Source: Cribrihabitans_A neustonicus | Lineage (GTDB): Bacteria > Pseudomonadota > Alphaproteobacteria > Rhodobacterales > Rhodobacteraceae | Assembly (NCBI RefSeq): GCF_048820895.1 | Contig: NZ_JBMERQ010000001.1 | Span: forward strand, 806,001-870,000 | Reading direction: 5' to 3' | DNA: 64,000 nt | Part shown: positions 8,466 to 16,648 of the stretch, one piece after another | Position numbering within the stretch: position 1 is the first letter of the stretch | Layout of the letters: every line of letters starts with the position of its first letter | Position numbers and translations under genes: made by a program | The notes under the pieces: generated by a model | Seen by the model: only the letters and a program-made list of their open reading frames with translations | Database searches by the model: none | What the model was told of the DNA's origin: nothing

Positions 8466-9107
8466 CTAAGTTTTGATCACATGCGCGAGATGGCCGGTCT
8501 TCATCCAGATCTTCGCGCCCTCCGGCCCCGCTTTGGCCTCCAGCCGCGCGCCTGGCGGCAGCCGCAGCCAGTCCCAGCGGCCAAACTCCTCGCCTGCTTC
8601 GCGGAAGCCGCCCCCGGTCACAAAGACCTCGCCGCCGCCCGGCAGATCAAGCGCAACCTCCTGCCCCGGAGCCCAGGACTGCAGGCGCACCGTCTCCACC
8701 GCGTCGCGGAACAGTTCCTGATCCGCCGCAGCATCCTGCGCGCGGATCTTCACATCCCGGCGGTCGTCCGGGTGAAACTGGTGGAGCTTCACCAGGATTA
8801 CCGCGCCATCGGCTGCAGCCGGAGTGTGCGAGGTTGTGGGCGGGTTGCGCACGTAGGAGCCCGCCGGGAAATCCCCGTTTTCGTCCTGAAAGACGCCCTC
8901 CAGCACAAGGAACTCTTCGCCGCCGTCATGCACATGCGGGTCAAAAGCCGAGCCCGGCGCAAAGCGTACGATCGTGGTGGCGCGGGCAACCTCCCCGCCG
9001 ATGCGGTCCAGCATCTTGCGCTCCACCCCCGGCGCCGGGCTTGGCACCCAGGGCGTGTCGTCGAAATGCACCGCAGCGCGTTTGCTGAAATCGGCGTTGA
9101 TCCGCAT
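8466..9107 (-). CDS. ChrR-like cupin domain protein without an anti-sigma domain
   Basis: A 213-residue protein. The first half has a cupin metal motif (FDPHVHDGGEEFLVLEGVF, then GSYVRNPP and a His near TTSHTPA), as in the C-terminal domain of the ChrR anti-sigma factor. The second half looks like a degenerate cupin repeat (SWAPGQEVALDLPGGGEVF). There is no zinc anti-sigma segment and no ECF sigma gene nearby. The start at 9107 follows GAGGAGGAGAG. Such proteins are found as metal-binding dioxygenase-like or sensor proteins. The function here is not known. Confidence 0.8.
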   Translation of the reverse strand: MRINADFSKRAAVHFDDTPWVPSPAPGVERKMLDRIGGEVARATTIVRFAPGSAFDPHVHDGGEEFLVLEGVFQDENGDFPAGSYVRNPPTTSHTPAAADGAVILVKLHQFHPDDRRDVKIRAQDAAADQELFRDAVETVRLQSWAPGQEVALDLPGGGEVFVTGGGFREAGEEFGRWDWLRLPPGARLEAKAGPEGAKIWMKTGHLAHVIKT

Positions 9108-9176
9108 GGCTCTCCTCCTCTTCTCCCCGGGCAATGTGGCGCCGCGCGGGCAATCAAGGAAGAGGCATCACGAAAC

Positions 9177-9209
9177 CGTGCAGGCCCCGTGCAGGCCCCG
9201 TGCAGGCTT
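9177..9209. repeat. Short tandem repeat, 11 bp unit, three copies
   Basis: CGTGCAGGCCC recurs about three times, the last copy ending TTC. It lies between the cupin and RidA genes. Confidence 0.7.
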
Positions 9210-9219
9210 CGAGCTTTGT

Positions 9220-9618
9220 TCAGCCCGGCAGCACCGCGGTGGCCTCGATCTCGACCTTGGCCTCGTCCTCCACCAGGGCGGAGACTACAACCATCGTCAT
9301 TGCCGGGAAATGATAGCCCATCACATCGCGGTAGGCTCTGCCCACCTCCGCCTGATGCGCGAGGTATTCGGCCTTGTCGGTCACATACCATGTCAGACGG
9401 GTGATGTCCTCCGCCGAGCCGCCCGCGGTCTCAACCACTTCCAGGATGTTGCGCAGCGCCTGGCTCATCTGGCCAATGAAGTCCTTGGCTTCAAACACCT
9501 GGTCCGCAGTCCAGCCGATCTGGCCGCCGACAAACAGCAGCTTGCCCTCCGCCACCATGCCGTTGGCATAGCCTTTGGCTGGCTTCCATCCTTCGGGATG
9601 CACGTTGATGGCCGGCAT
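9220..9618 (-). CDS. RidA family protein (enamine/imine deaminase fold)
   Basis: A 132-residue YjgF/YER057c/UK114 protein with the family features GKLLFVGGQIGW, NILEVVETAGGSAEDITRLTWYV and a C-terminal VEIEATAVLPG. RidA proteins hydrolyse reactive enamines such as 2-aminoacrylate. The usual Arg of the IRR/R-x-cis-Pro region is not obvious here, so it may not be an archetypal RidA. RutC of the other pyrimidine pathway is also a RidA, but nothing else of that pathway is present. The start at 9618 follows GAGGAGAGC. A separate RidA member is at 33649-34011. Confidence 0.88.
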   Translation of the reverse strand: MPAINVHPEGWKPAKGYANGMVAEGKLLFVGGQIGWTADQVFEAKDFIGQMSQALRNILEVVETAGGSAEDITRLTWYVTDKAEYLAHQAEVGRAYRDVMGYHFPAMTMVVVSALVEDEAKVEIEATAVLPG

Positions 9619-9745
9619 GGGCGCTCTCCTCTGGTTGCCTGTCTGCGCCGCCCAATATCGGGCAGCGCCGGATATATTTCAAGCTTAAAACTTCGATGCT
9701 TGAAACTTATTGCTTTCCACTGCCAAGCAGCCTGCCCCGCCGGCC

Positions 9746-9780
9746 AAAGAAAAACCGCGCAAGCCCGATGGCCTGCGCGG
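9746..9780 (-). terminator. Rho-independent terminator of the gapR-like gene
   Basis: On the minus strand CCGCGCAGGCC-ATCG-GGCTTGCGCGG is followed by TTTTTCTTTG, a strong stem with a good U-tract 30 bp after the stop. Confidence 0.88.
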
Positions 9781-9809
9781 CTGTCCGTGCAGTCACGGGC
9801 GGGCGCCGG

Positions 9810-10073
9810 TCACATCCCCAGCGCTTCCTTATACATCTCCAGGACTGCCTCTTCCTCGGCGATATCGTCCTTGTCCCGTTTGCGCAGCGCGATCAGCTTG
9901 CGGATCACCTTGGTGTCGTAGCCGCGCGCCTTTGCCTCGGCCATCACCTCTTTCTGCTGCTCTGCGATGGTCTTCTTTTCCTCGTCCAGCCGCTCGAAAC
10001 GCTCGATGAACTGGCGCAGCTCGCCAGCGGTGACGCGGTAGTTGTCGCTCTTTTCGTCTTCGGTGAAATCCAT
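9810..10073 (-). CDS. gapR: GapR-like DUF2312 DNA-binding protein
   Basis: An 87-residue, charged, all-helical protein (TAGELRQFIERFERLDEEKK, then EVMAEAKARGYDTKVIRKLI and ALRKRDKDDIAEEEAVLEMY). It closely parallels Caulobacter GapR in order and length. GapR is a nucleoid-associated protein that clamps overtwisted DNA ahead of replication and transcription and supports type II topoisomerases. GGAGCCCGAG precedes the ATG at 10073. It is a single gene with its own strong terminator. The symbol is used on family resemblance. Confidence 0.87.
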   Translation of the reverse strand: MDFTEDEKSDNYRVTAGELRQFIERFERLDEEKKTIAEQQKEVMAEAKARGYDTKVIRKLIALRKRDKDDIAEEEAVLEMYKEALGM

Positions 10074-10266
10074 CTCGGGCTCCGTCGGGAAATGCTGTGT
10101 AGTGCTGTCGGAGCAAGGGGATACCGCCCTGCCCGCCGCGCCGCAAGCGGGGAAAGCGGCTTGCCGCCGCGGCCGGGCCATTTCCGCCGCTGGGTGTTGC
10201 CGAACTTGCGCCCAGAGACGCAATGAGCTACCCGCTGGCGCAGTTTCTCAGGCAGAAAGCAGTGCG

Positions 10267-10485
10267 ATGTTCGATATGATCGTCTGGGCCGGTGCCGGCC
10301 TCTCCGCCATCGGCCTTCTGGGTCTCATCTGGTGCATCGCCCGGGTGGTGCGCGCACGCCGCCGGAAGCTCGGCGATGAAGACCTGCGTGCGGTGGTGCA
10401 ATCGGTGCTGCCCTACAATCTGGGCGCGCTGCTGCTGTCAGTTCTGGGGATGATGCTGGTGGTGACTGGCGTGCTGCTCGGCTGA
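10267..10485 (+). CDS. Small two-span membrane protein
   Basis: A 72-residue protein, MFDMIVWAGAGLSAIGLLGL at the start, with two hydrophobic segments (about 4-24 and 48-70) separated by a basic loop (ARVVRARRRKLGDED). This predicts a hairpin in the inner membrane. It is divergent from the gapR-like gene. It has no recognisable catalytic motif and a weak ribosome-binding site. Function is unknown. Confidence 0.65.
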   Translation: MFDMIVWAGAGLSAIGLLGLIWCIARVVRARRRKLGDEDLRAVVQSVLPYNLGALLLSVLGMMLVVTGVLLG

Positions 10486-10581
10486 GCCCGCAGCGTCCCG
10501 TCCGCCGTCTGACGCCCTCTGGCGCAGCCTGGCTGTCATGTGATGCCGCCCCAGCCCCGGCCCGGGCGGCAGGAGTGCCGG

Positions 10582-10797
10582 TCAGACCGGCATATTGTCG
10601 AACATTTCCTCGACCGCTTCGTCGCACAGCGCGGTTTCCAGCCGCCGGAACCGGCCCGGCACCCGCAGCCCGCTGCTGCGCATCCGGCTCACCACGCGGG
10701 CAAACTCCGGCCGCATGGCCAGACGCGCAGGTCCGGTTTCGTCGAGGATTCTGGCTTCCAGCTTTTCGGCTGCAAGCAGAAGTTCGTCGTTCGTCAT
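10582..10797 (-). CDS. Small conserved-type hypothetical protein
   Basis: A 71-residue soluble protein, MTNDELLLAAEKLEARILDE at the start, with a helical N-terminus and an Arg-rich middle (MRPEFARVVSRMRSSGLRVP). Start 10797 is chosen because GGAGGG sits seven bases upstream. No domain is recognised. It lies between two plus-strand genes and has no obvious partner. Confidence 0.55.
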   Translation of the reverse strand: MTNDELLLAAEKLEARILDETGPARLAMRPEFARVVSRMRSSGLRVPGRFRRLETALCDEAVEEMFDNMPV

Positions 10798-11013
10798 ATC
10801 CAACCCTCCCTTTGTACTCGTATCTTAACGCGGAACTGTGACAGCACTACAAAAAAGCCGCAATTGCCAGCACCGATGCCGCAGGTGAGCATAAAATCGA
10901 AGCATTTGCCCGCTGCTTCAGCAGAAATCCGCCGCCACCAGCCTATAACTTCCGCCGAATGCCGCATTGACTTGGATCAGCCCGTCCGCTGCCCGGGCCG
11001 GCTATCTTGCAAC

Positions 11014-11031
11014 ATATTCCATTCCCAATAT
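11014..11031 (+). promoter_or_regulatory. AT-rich inverted repeat before the persulfide dioxygenase gene
   Basis: ATATT-CCATTCCC-AATAT lies 31 bp before the start codon. Sulfide-responsive ArsR regulators (BigR, SqrR) bind AT-rich inverted repeats at such promoters. No regulator gene is in view, so the assignment is tentative. Confidence 0.4.
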
Positions 11032-11061
11032 ACGATTGGCCAGCCAATGGGAGAGCCCGCC

Positions 11062-11925
11062 ATGACCCCCGCCGTTCAGGCCTTCTTCGACGAAGCCACC
11101 AATACCGTCTCTTATGTCGTGCGCGAGCCGGAGGGCTCCGCCTGCGCGATAATCGACTCGGTGCTCGACTTCGACCAGGCCGCAGGCCGCACCAGCACCG
11201 CATCCGCCGGCCGTATCGCGGAGTGGGTCGAGGCCGAGGGCCTGCGGACCGAGTGGATTTTGGAGAGTCATGTCCACGCCGATCACCTCTCGGCCGCGCC
11301 CTACCTGCAGGAGCGACTCGGCGGCAAGATCGGCATCGGCGAAAATATCACTGTGGTGCAGGACACATTCGGCAAGGTTTTCAACGAAGGCACTGAGTTC
11401 CAGCGCGACGGCAGCCAGTTCGACCGGCTGTTCAAGGAGGGCGACAGCTTCATGATCGGCCAGATGCGCGGCGAGGTGCTGCACACGCCGGGCCATACGC
11501 CGGCCTGCCTCACCTATGTGATCGGCGATGCGGCCTTTGTGGGCGATACCCTGTTCATGCCCGATTTCGGAACCGCACGCTGCGACTTTCCGGGCGGCTC
11601 CTCCAACATGCTCTACCAGTCGATCCAGAAGATCCTGTCGCTGCCGGACGAGACCCGCATCTTCGTCGGCCACGATTACAAGGCGCCCGGCCGCGACGAG
11701 TATGCCTGGGAAACCACGGTGGCCGAAGAGCGCGCCCGCAACATCCACATCGGCCAGGGGCGCAGCGAAGCAGAGTTCACCGCCATGCGTGATGCCCGGG
11801 ATGCAACGCTGGGGATGCCCAAGCTGATTCTGCCCTCCCTGCAGGTGAACATGCGCGCTGGCCAGATGCCGGAGCCGGATGCCCAGGGCGATGTCTTCCT
11901 CAAGATCCCGGTGAACAAGCTGTGA
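11062..11925 (+). CDS. Persulfide dioxygenase-like MBL-fold protein (ETHE1/Blh type)
   Basis: A 287-residue metallo-beta-lactamase-fold protein. The metal motif is HVHADH at residues 70-75, with further ligands in HTPGHTPACL, GDTLFMPDFGTARCDFPGG and FVGHDYK. The GTARCDFPGG stretch is typical of persulfide dioxygenases, which oxidise glutathione persulfide to sulfite. ATG 11062 is chosen because GGGAGAG precedes it; an ATG 15 bp upstream has no such site. The next gene encodes DUF442, which in Blh proteins of other alphaproteobacteria is fused to this enzyme. Together they would detoxify sulfide or persulfide. Confidence 0.9.
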   Translation: MTPAVQAFFDEATNTVSYVVREPEGSACAIIDSVLDFDQAAGRTSTASAGRIAEWVEAEGLRTEWILESHVHADHLSAAPYLQERLGGKIGIGENITVVQDTFGKVFNEGTEFQRDGSQFDRLFKEGDSFMIGQMRGEVLHTPGHTPACLTYVIGDAAFVGDTLFMPDFGTARCDFPGGSSNMLYQSIQKILSLPDETRIFVGHDYKAPGRDEYAWETTVAEERARNIHIGQGRSEAEFTAMRDARDATLGMPKLILPSLQVNMRAGQMPEPDAQGDVFLKIPVNKL

Positions 11926-12004
11926 GCGCAGCGGCGCGTGCAGCCTTCATGCCGCATCCCAAGCCTCTGGACCGGCGCGCGGCAAAGCCTTAAGGAGCGG
12001 TTTC

Positions 12005-12433
12005 ATGGATGCACGCGTACTCACCCCCCGCTATTCGGTCTCGCCGCAAATTTCGGCCGAGGACCTGCCCGCCATCGCCGCCGCAGGCTACACGACGGTG
12101 ATTTGCAACCGCCCCGACGAGGAGGTGCCGCCCAGCCACCAGGCCGGCGCGATCCGCGCCGCGGCCGAAGCCGCGGGCCTGCGCTTTGAAATTCTGCCGC
12201 TCACCCATCAGACCATGACGCCGGACAACATTGCCCGCCAGCGCGCGCTTTATGAGGCTAGCGATGGCCCGGTTCTGGCCTATTGCGCTTCCGGCACCCG
12301 CTGCTCGGTGGCCTGGGCGCTGGGTCAGGCGCGCGATATGACAGCGGACGAGATCCTGGCAAAAACCTCCGCCGCAGGCTACCAGCTGGACGGCCTCCGC
12401 CCGGCCCTGGAAAACCTTTCCGCCGCGGGCTGA
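12005..12433 (+). CDS. DUF442/TIGR01244 sulfurtransferase-like protein
   Basis: A 142-residue protein with the DUF442 pattern: YSVSPQISAEDLPAIAAAGY, then ICNRPDEE, and an active-site-like loop YCASGTRC with Cys94 and Cys100. The fold is related to tyrosine phosphatases. Members are linked to sulfide oxidation and are fused to persulfide dioxygenase in Blh. Here the two are separate genes 79 bp apart. AAGGAG precedes the ATG. Its precise chemistry (sulfur transfer or thiosulfate formation) is family-based inference. Confidence 0.85.
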   Translation: MDARVLTPRYSVSPQISAEDLPAIAAAGYTTVICNRPDEEVPPSHQAGAIRAAAEAAGLRFEILPLTHQTMTPDNIARQRALYEASDGPVLAYCASGTRCSVAWALGQARDMTADEILAKTSAAGYQLDGLRPALENLSAAG

Positions 12434-12560
12434 GAACGCCCGCAGCCGTCCCTGCCTTTCCGAGCCTGGGGCGTGCCGGGGGCACCCTAGGGCATGGCGT
12501 CTGATATTTGGCTGCGGCATCGCGCTCCGGGCGCGTCGCGGCGCAGGCCCGCTTCGGCGC

Positions 12561-13895
12561 TCAGCCGCCAGCGTTTTCGTCGAGCCCGGCCAGCTGAGAG
12601 ATTTCGGCCGCCGCATCGCCCGGGTCCATCGAATCCAAGCCGCTGCCGAGGCTGTCGAGACCCAGCGCCGGGTCGCTGCCGAGGCCCGCGAACTCCATCG
12701 GAGCCAGGCCCCCATCGCCGTCAATGTCCGGAAGTGCCGGGAGGCCCCCTTCCGCGCCGCCATCCAGGCCGCTGCCCATACCGGCCAATTCGCCGGCCAG
12801 GTCATCGAGCCCGCCGCCCAGATCGCCGCCCAGATCGCCGCCGAGGTCACCGGCATCGAGTGCCGGGAAGCCGTCGTCAGCGTCCTGCAGGCCTTGGGCC
12901 GCGATGCCGAGGTCCAGCGTCGGCGGCTCCGCCAGCGGCAGTTCGAGAGCGCCGCCGCCTGCTTCGGAGAAGGCCTCCCCGGTGTCCTCGGTTTCCGCAA
13001 CCAGGCGGGTGCGCGGCTGGTTCAGCCGGATTGCGCGCGAGCCGTTCATCTGCCCGAGCCGCCCTTGCGCCACCGCCTGGCCGCCGATGGTGATCAGGTC
13101 GGTCTCGTAGAGGAAAGCCTGGTCCAGGGGCAGCACGTCGCCGGTTTTCAGCCCGGTGAAAGTACTGAGCGGCACCCGCATCTTGCACAGCACCGCCGAC
13201 AGTTCCGCCCGCATCGAGCCAAGGTTGCGGCCCAGCGAGGGACCGCTGCCGGAACCGGCGCCATCCTGCAGGTCCTCCGGCGTCGGCACCGGCAGGATCA
13301 GCTTCATCTCCCCCTGCATGGCGCCATTGACGAGATCCAGGTTCATCTCGATCACCCGGTAGTCCTCAGCTTCCAGGCTCAGCACCAGGGTGCGCACATC
13401 CTCCACCTGGGCACCGAAGCTGTAGCCCGAGAAGATCGCCTCATCCGACTGGCCTTCCAGCATCGTCACCACTTTGGCAAAGAGCCTCTCCAGGAACTCC
13501 GCCGTCATTGCAGCATCGGTGGGGGTGTAGTGGCGTTCGGCGGGGGCCTTGCCGAGAACCTGGCCGATGGTCTGCTTCTGGATCAGCGCGGCCACTGTCC
13601 GCGCGTCCATCGTCGCGGCGCCGATGCGGCCGGCCGGGCCATCGAGCACCACCAGAAGGTCCTTGCCGGAAATATGTTCTGCCAGATCTTCAGGCGCCCG
13701 GTTGGCCTGGCGCGCCGCCAGCACCACCATCGGCAGATCGCAAAGATCGTCAGCCGCGCGCGCCACCGACCGGCGCAGCGCCTTGAGCGTCAGGGAGCTT
13801 GCGGCCGCCCCGACACCGTCCTTGGCCGCTGAAAGCTTGCGGGCGAGCACGCTTTGACCGCTGTTGCCCGCCGCTGCTGATCCTGTTTCCGACAT
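12561..13895 (-). CDS. FliM/FliN-family (SPOA) motor switch-like protein with an EF-hand-like loop
   Basis: A 444-residue protein. A FliM/CheC-like middle region is followed by a SPOA domain (about 225-300; SMRAELSAVLCKMRVPLSTF and GDVLPLDQ). The C-terminal 140 residues are acidic and Gly/Asp/Leu-rich with DLGG repeats. They contain DIDGDGGLAPME at residues 390-401, which fits a canonical EF-hand calcium loop (D1, D3, D5, G6, hydrophobic 8, E12). No other flagellar gene lies in the window. The start at 13895 follows AAGGGACCT. A role in the motor switch is likely by family; calcium binding is a prediction. Confidence 0.85.
   Translation of the reverse strand: MSETGSAAAGNSGQSVLARKLSAAKDGVGAAASSLTLKALRRSVARAADDLCDLPMVVLAARQANRAPEDLAEHISGKDLLVVLDGPAGRIGAATMDARTVAALIQKQTIGQVLGKAPAERHYTPTDAAMTAEFLERLFAKVVTMLEGQSDEAIFSGYSFGAQVEDVRTLVLSLEAEDYRVIEMNLDLVNGAMQGEMKLILPVPTPEDLQDGAGSGSGPSLGRNLGSMRAELSAVLCKMRVPLSTFTGLKTGDVLPLDQAFLYETDLITIGGQAVAQGRLGQMNGSRAIRLNQPRTRLVAETEDTGEAFSEAGGGALELPLAEPPTLDLGIAAQGLQDADDGFPALDAGDLGGDLGGDLGGGLDDLAGELAGMGSGLDGGAEGGLPALPDIDGDGGLAPMEFAGLGSDPALGLDSLGSGLDSMDPGDAAAEISQLAGLDENAGG
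12693..12728 (-). other. EF-hand-like calcium-binding loop codons in the FliM/FliN-family gene
   Basis: These bases encode D-I-D-G-D-G-G-L-A-P-M-E. All canonical ligand positions are satisfied. It sits in a low-complexity Gly/Asp tail, which raises the chance of coincidence. Confidence 0.55.
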
Positions 13896-13969
13896 AGGTC
13901 CCTTAATCCGCACCTTGCGCGCCCCGTTTACCCGTTTCTAGCCGAAGGGAGGTTAACAACCCCTTATTC

Positions 13970-16648
13970 TCACGCGGCCTTTTCGCCCGCAGCAGGTATG
14001 GAAACCCGGAACGCCCCGCCGTTGTAGCCGGGCAGGTAGGTGATAGCGCCGCCCAGCCGCTGCATGACCTCGCGGCAGATCGCCAGGCCCAGCCCGGCAC
14101 CGCCCGCGCGCTCGGGGCTCACGCGGGAGAATTTCTCGAAGATCATCTGCTGGTAGGCGGGCGGCACGCCGCTGCCGTTGTCGGTAAAATCCACCTCCAG
14201 CCGCCCCTGCCGCAGCGCCGCCGAGATGGTAAGTTCGGGGGCCTCCGCATCGCAGTATTTCTGCGCGTTGGCGATCAGGTTGATGAAGACCTGCGCCAGC
14301 CGGTCCAGGTCGGAGGAGATGCGCATCCCATCGGCCTCGGCCGAGCGGCGCACGGCGAGCGGGCGTGCCGAACCTGCCAGCGCGGCCGAAACAGCATGAT
14401 CCAGCACCTCGCCCAGGGTGCCCGCGCTCATGTTCAAGCTGACTTGGCCGTTTTCCAGTACGCTGAGGTCGAGGAGGTCGTTCAGCAGCCGGGTCAGGCG
14501 CAGCGCTTCGTCGTGGATGATGCCCGCATAATGGCGCTGGTCGGACGGGCTCAGGCCCTCTGCGTCGCGCAGGATCTCGGAGAACGCCCGGATCGAGGTC
14601 ATCGGCGTGCGCAGCTCGTGGCTGACCTGGCTGAGGAAGGAGTCCTTCTGCTGTGACAGCTGGGTGAGTTTTTCGTTTGTTTCCCTAAGCTTGCGCGCTG
14701 TAGCCGAGAGTTCGGCCGACTGGGCCTCAAGGCGGCTTGAATATTCCAGCATCTGCGCCGTCTCATCCGCCACTGCAAGAAGATCCTGCACCGAGACCGA
14801 GGAACCGCCGACGATCTGGCCGATCATTGCATGGGCGGCGGCAGCGCCGATGGAGCCGCCAAGCTCGCGCTCCAGCCGCTCGAGGAACGCGGGCGTCGGT
14901 TCGGGCAGCGCACCGCGGCCGCCCTGGCGCATCCGCTCACGGGCAAAGAAAGCCTGCGCTTCTCTGGCACCAAGGATGCGCTGCGACATGATCAGCAGAT
15001 CTTCGGATTGCGCTACCGAGCCAGTCCAGCCGCGCGGGCCCGCGGAATGATCGAAGACATTGACGAACTGCGCCGCCTGCAAGCGCTCCAGAGGGCTCGG
15101 GAAGCTGATTAGCGAGACCAGGCAGAACGCGGCGGCGTTGAGGCTCATCGACCACATCACCGCGTGCACGGTGGGGTCCAGCCCCTCGATGCCGAAAAGC
15201 GCTTGGGGCCGCAGCCAGGACAGACCCAATAGCCCCTCCGCCAGGACAGTGTCAGGCAGCAGCCCGCCGCCCAGACCGGGCAGCAGCATCGTGTACATCC
15301 AAATCCCAAACCCCACCGAGAGCCCCGCCAGTGCCCCGGCCCGCGTGGCGCCGCGCCAGAACAGCCCGCCCACCAGCGCGGGCAGGATCTGCGCCACCCC
15401 GGCAAAGGAGATCAGCCCGATCGCCGCCAGCGCTGCAGCCCCGCCCGACAGGTGATAGTAGAAATACCCCAGCGCCATGATCACCGCGATGGAGATCCGC
15501 CGCGCCAGCAGCACCACGTCGCGCACATCTCCCGAAACGGTTGCGCGGCGGTGCTGCAGCCGCAGCCAGACCGGCATCACGATGTGGTTCGACACCATCG
15601 TCGACAGCGCCATCGCCGCCACGATCACCATCGAGGTGGCCGAGGAAAACCCGCCCAGAAAGGACAGCACCGCCAGACCCTCCTGCCCCTGCTGCAGGGG
15701 CAGCGTCAGCACGAAGAGGTCGGGATTGGCGCCCGCGGGCAGCAGTTCCAGCCCGAGCGCCGCAATCGGCACCACAAACATGGAAATCAGCAAGAGATAG
15801 AGCGGAAAGGCCCAGGAGGCGATGCGCAGGTGGCGTTCGTCCTCGTTCTCCACCACCATCACCTGGAACATGCGCGGCAGGCAGACAAAGGCCGCCGCGG
15901 CGAGGAATGTGATCGTCGCCCAGCGGCTGCCGTCGACACTCCAGATACCGATGGGCGAGGCATCAATGCGCCTAAGCGTCTCGCCCGCGCCGCCTGCAAT
16001 TCCCCAGACCACAAAGATGCCGACGGCAAGCAACGCGAGCAGCTTCACCACCGCCTCCAGCGCCACCGCTGTCACCACGCCGTGGTGGCGTTCGTTGGCG
16101 TTGAGGTTGCGGGTGCCGAAGAGGATCGCAAACACTGCCAGCCCGGCCGCCACCCAGAACACAGTGCCGGTGTCATCGTAGCTGCGCAACGGATCGGCTT
16201 CGGCAAAGATCGCGAACGACAGGGTGATCGACTGCAACTGCAGCGAGATATAGGGGGTCACCCCGATCACCGCCAGGATGGTGACGCCGATCGCCAGCAG
16301 GTTGGACTTGCCGTAGCGGGAGGACAGCAGGTCCGCGATCGAGGTAATGCGCTGGCTGCGCCCCACCCGCACCAGCTTTCGCAGGCCCCACCACCATCCC
16401 AGCATCACCAGCGAGGGGCCGAGGTAGATGGTGACGAACTCCAGCCCCGAGCGCGCGGCGTAGCCCACCGCGCCATAAAACGTCCAGGCTGTGCAGTAAA
16501 TCGACAGCGACAGCGTGTAGATCAACGGCGAGCGCATCCAGGCGGCGCTGCGCCCCCGCTGCGCCAGCCGGTCGGCCCAGAAGGCGATGAAGAACAGGAA
16601 GGCCACATAGGCAAGGCACACCAGCACCAGCACGTTGAGAGAGGCCAT
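13970..16648 (-). CDS. Sodium/solute symporter-like sensor histidine kinase (CbrA/CrbS type)
   Basis: An 892-residue fusion. Residues 1 to about 500 form a multi-span SSS-family symporter-like region (YCTAWTFYGAVGYAARSGLE near the N-terminus). A linker and coiled coil follow, then HisKA with FLSQVSHELRTPM (His677) and a HATPase with NLIANAQKY, DNGSGVPP and GAGLGLAICREV. Related CbrA and CrbS kinases control acetate, amino acid or carbon-source use. The ATG overlaps the stop of the small membrane gene upstream (TGATG). That gene in turn overlaps the receiver gene, so the three form one translationally coupled unit. Confidence 0.93.
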   Translation of the reverse strand: MASLNVLVLVCLAYVAFLFFIAFWADRLAQRGRSAAWMRSPLIYTLSLSIYCTAWTFYGAVGYAARSGLEFVTIYLGPSLVMLGWWWGLRKLVRVGRSQRITSIADLLSSRYGKSNLLAIGVTILAVIGVTPYISLQLQSITLSFAIFAEADPLRSYDDTGTVFWVAAGLAVFAILFGTRNLNANERHHGVVTAVALEAVVKLLALLAVGIFVVWGIAGGAGETLRRIDASPIGIWSVDGSRWATITFLAAAAFVCLPRMFQVMVVENEDERHLRIASWAFPLYLLLISMFVVPIAALGLELLPAGANPDLFVLTLPLQQGQEGLAVLSFLGGFSSATSMVIVAAMALSTMVSNHIVMPVWLRLQHRRATVSGDVRDVVLLARRISIAVIMALGYFYYHLSGGAAALAAIGLISFAGVAQILPALVGGLFWRGATRAGALAGLSVGFGIWMYTMLLPGLGGGLLPDTVLAEGLLGLSWLRPQALFGIEGLDPTVHAVMWSMSLNAAAFCLVSLISFPSPLERLQAAQFVNVFDHSAGPRGWTGSVAQSEDLLIMSQRILGAREAQAFFARERMRQGGRGALPEPTPAFLERLERELGGSIGAAAAHAMIGQIVGGSSVSVQDLLAVADETAQMLEYSSRLEAQSAELSATARKLRETNEKLTQLSQQKDSFLSQVSHELRTPMTSIRAFSEILRDAEGLSPSDQRHYAGIIHDEALRLTRLLNDLLDLSVLENGQVSLNMSAGTLGEVLDHAVSAALAGSARPLAVRRSAEADGMRISSDLDRLAQVFINLIANAQKYCDAEAPELTISAALRQGRLEVDFTDNGSGVPPAYQQMIFEKFSRVSPERAGGAGLGLAICREVMQRLGGAITYLPGYNGGAFRVSIPAAGEKAA

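Noticed and set aside
9177..9209. CRISPR array
   Set aside because: The units are 11 bp, directly adjacent with no spacers, and no cas gene is near.
8466..9618. Rut (oxidative) pyrimidine pathway suggested by a RidA next to RutR-linked genes
   Set aside because: No rutA, rutB, rutD, rutF or rutG is present; the pre/pyd genes explain pyrimidine breakdown and RidA is a common housekeeping protein.
10540..11061. A longer N-terminus for the persulfide dioxygenase starting near 10540
   Set aside because: The upstream frame is low-complexity, overlaps the opposite small gene and lacks family similarity; the ATG at 11062 has a good ribosome-binding site.
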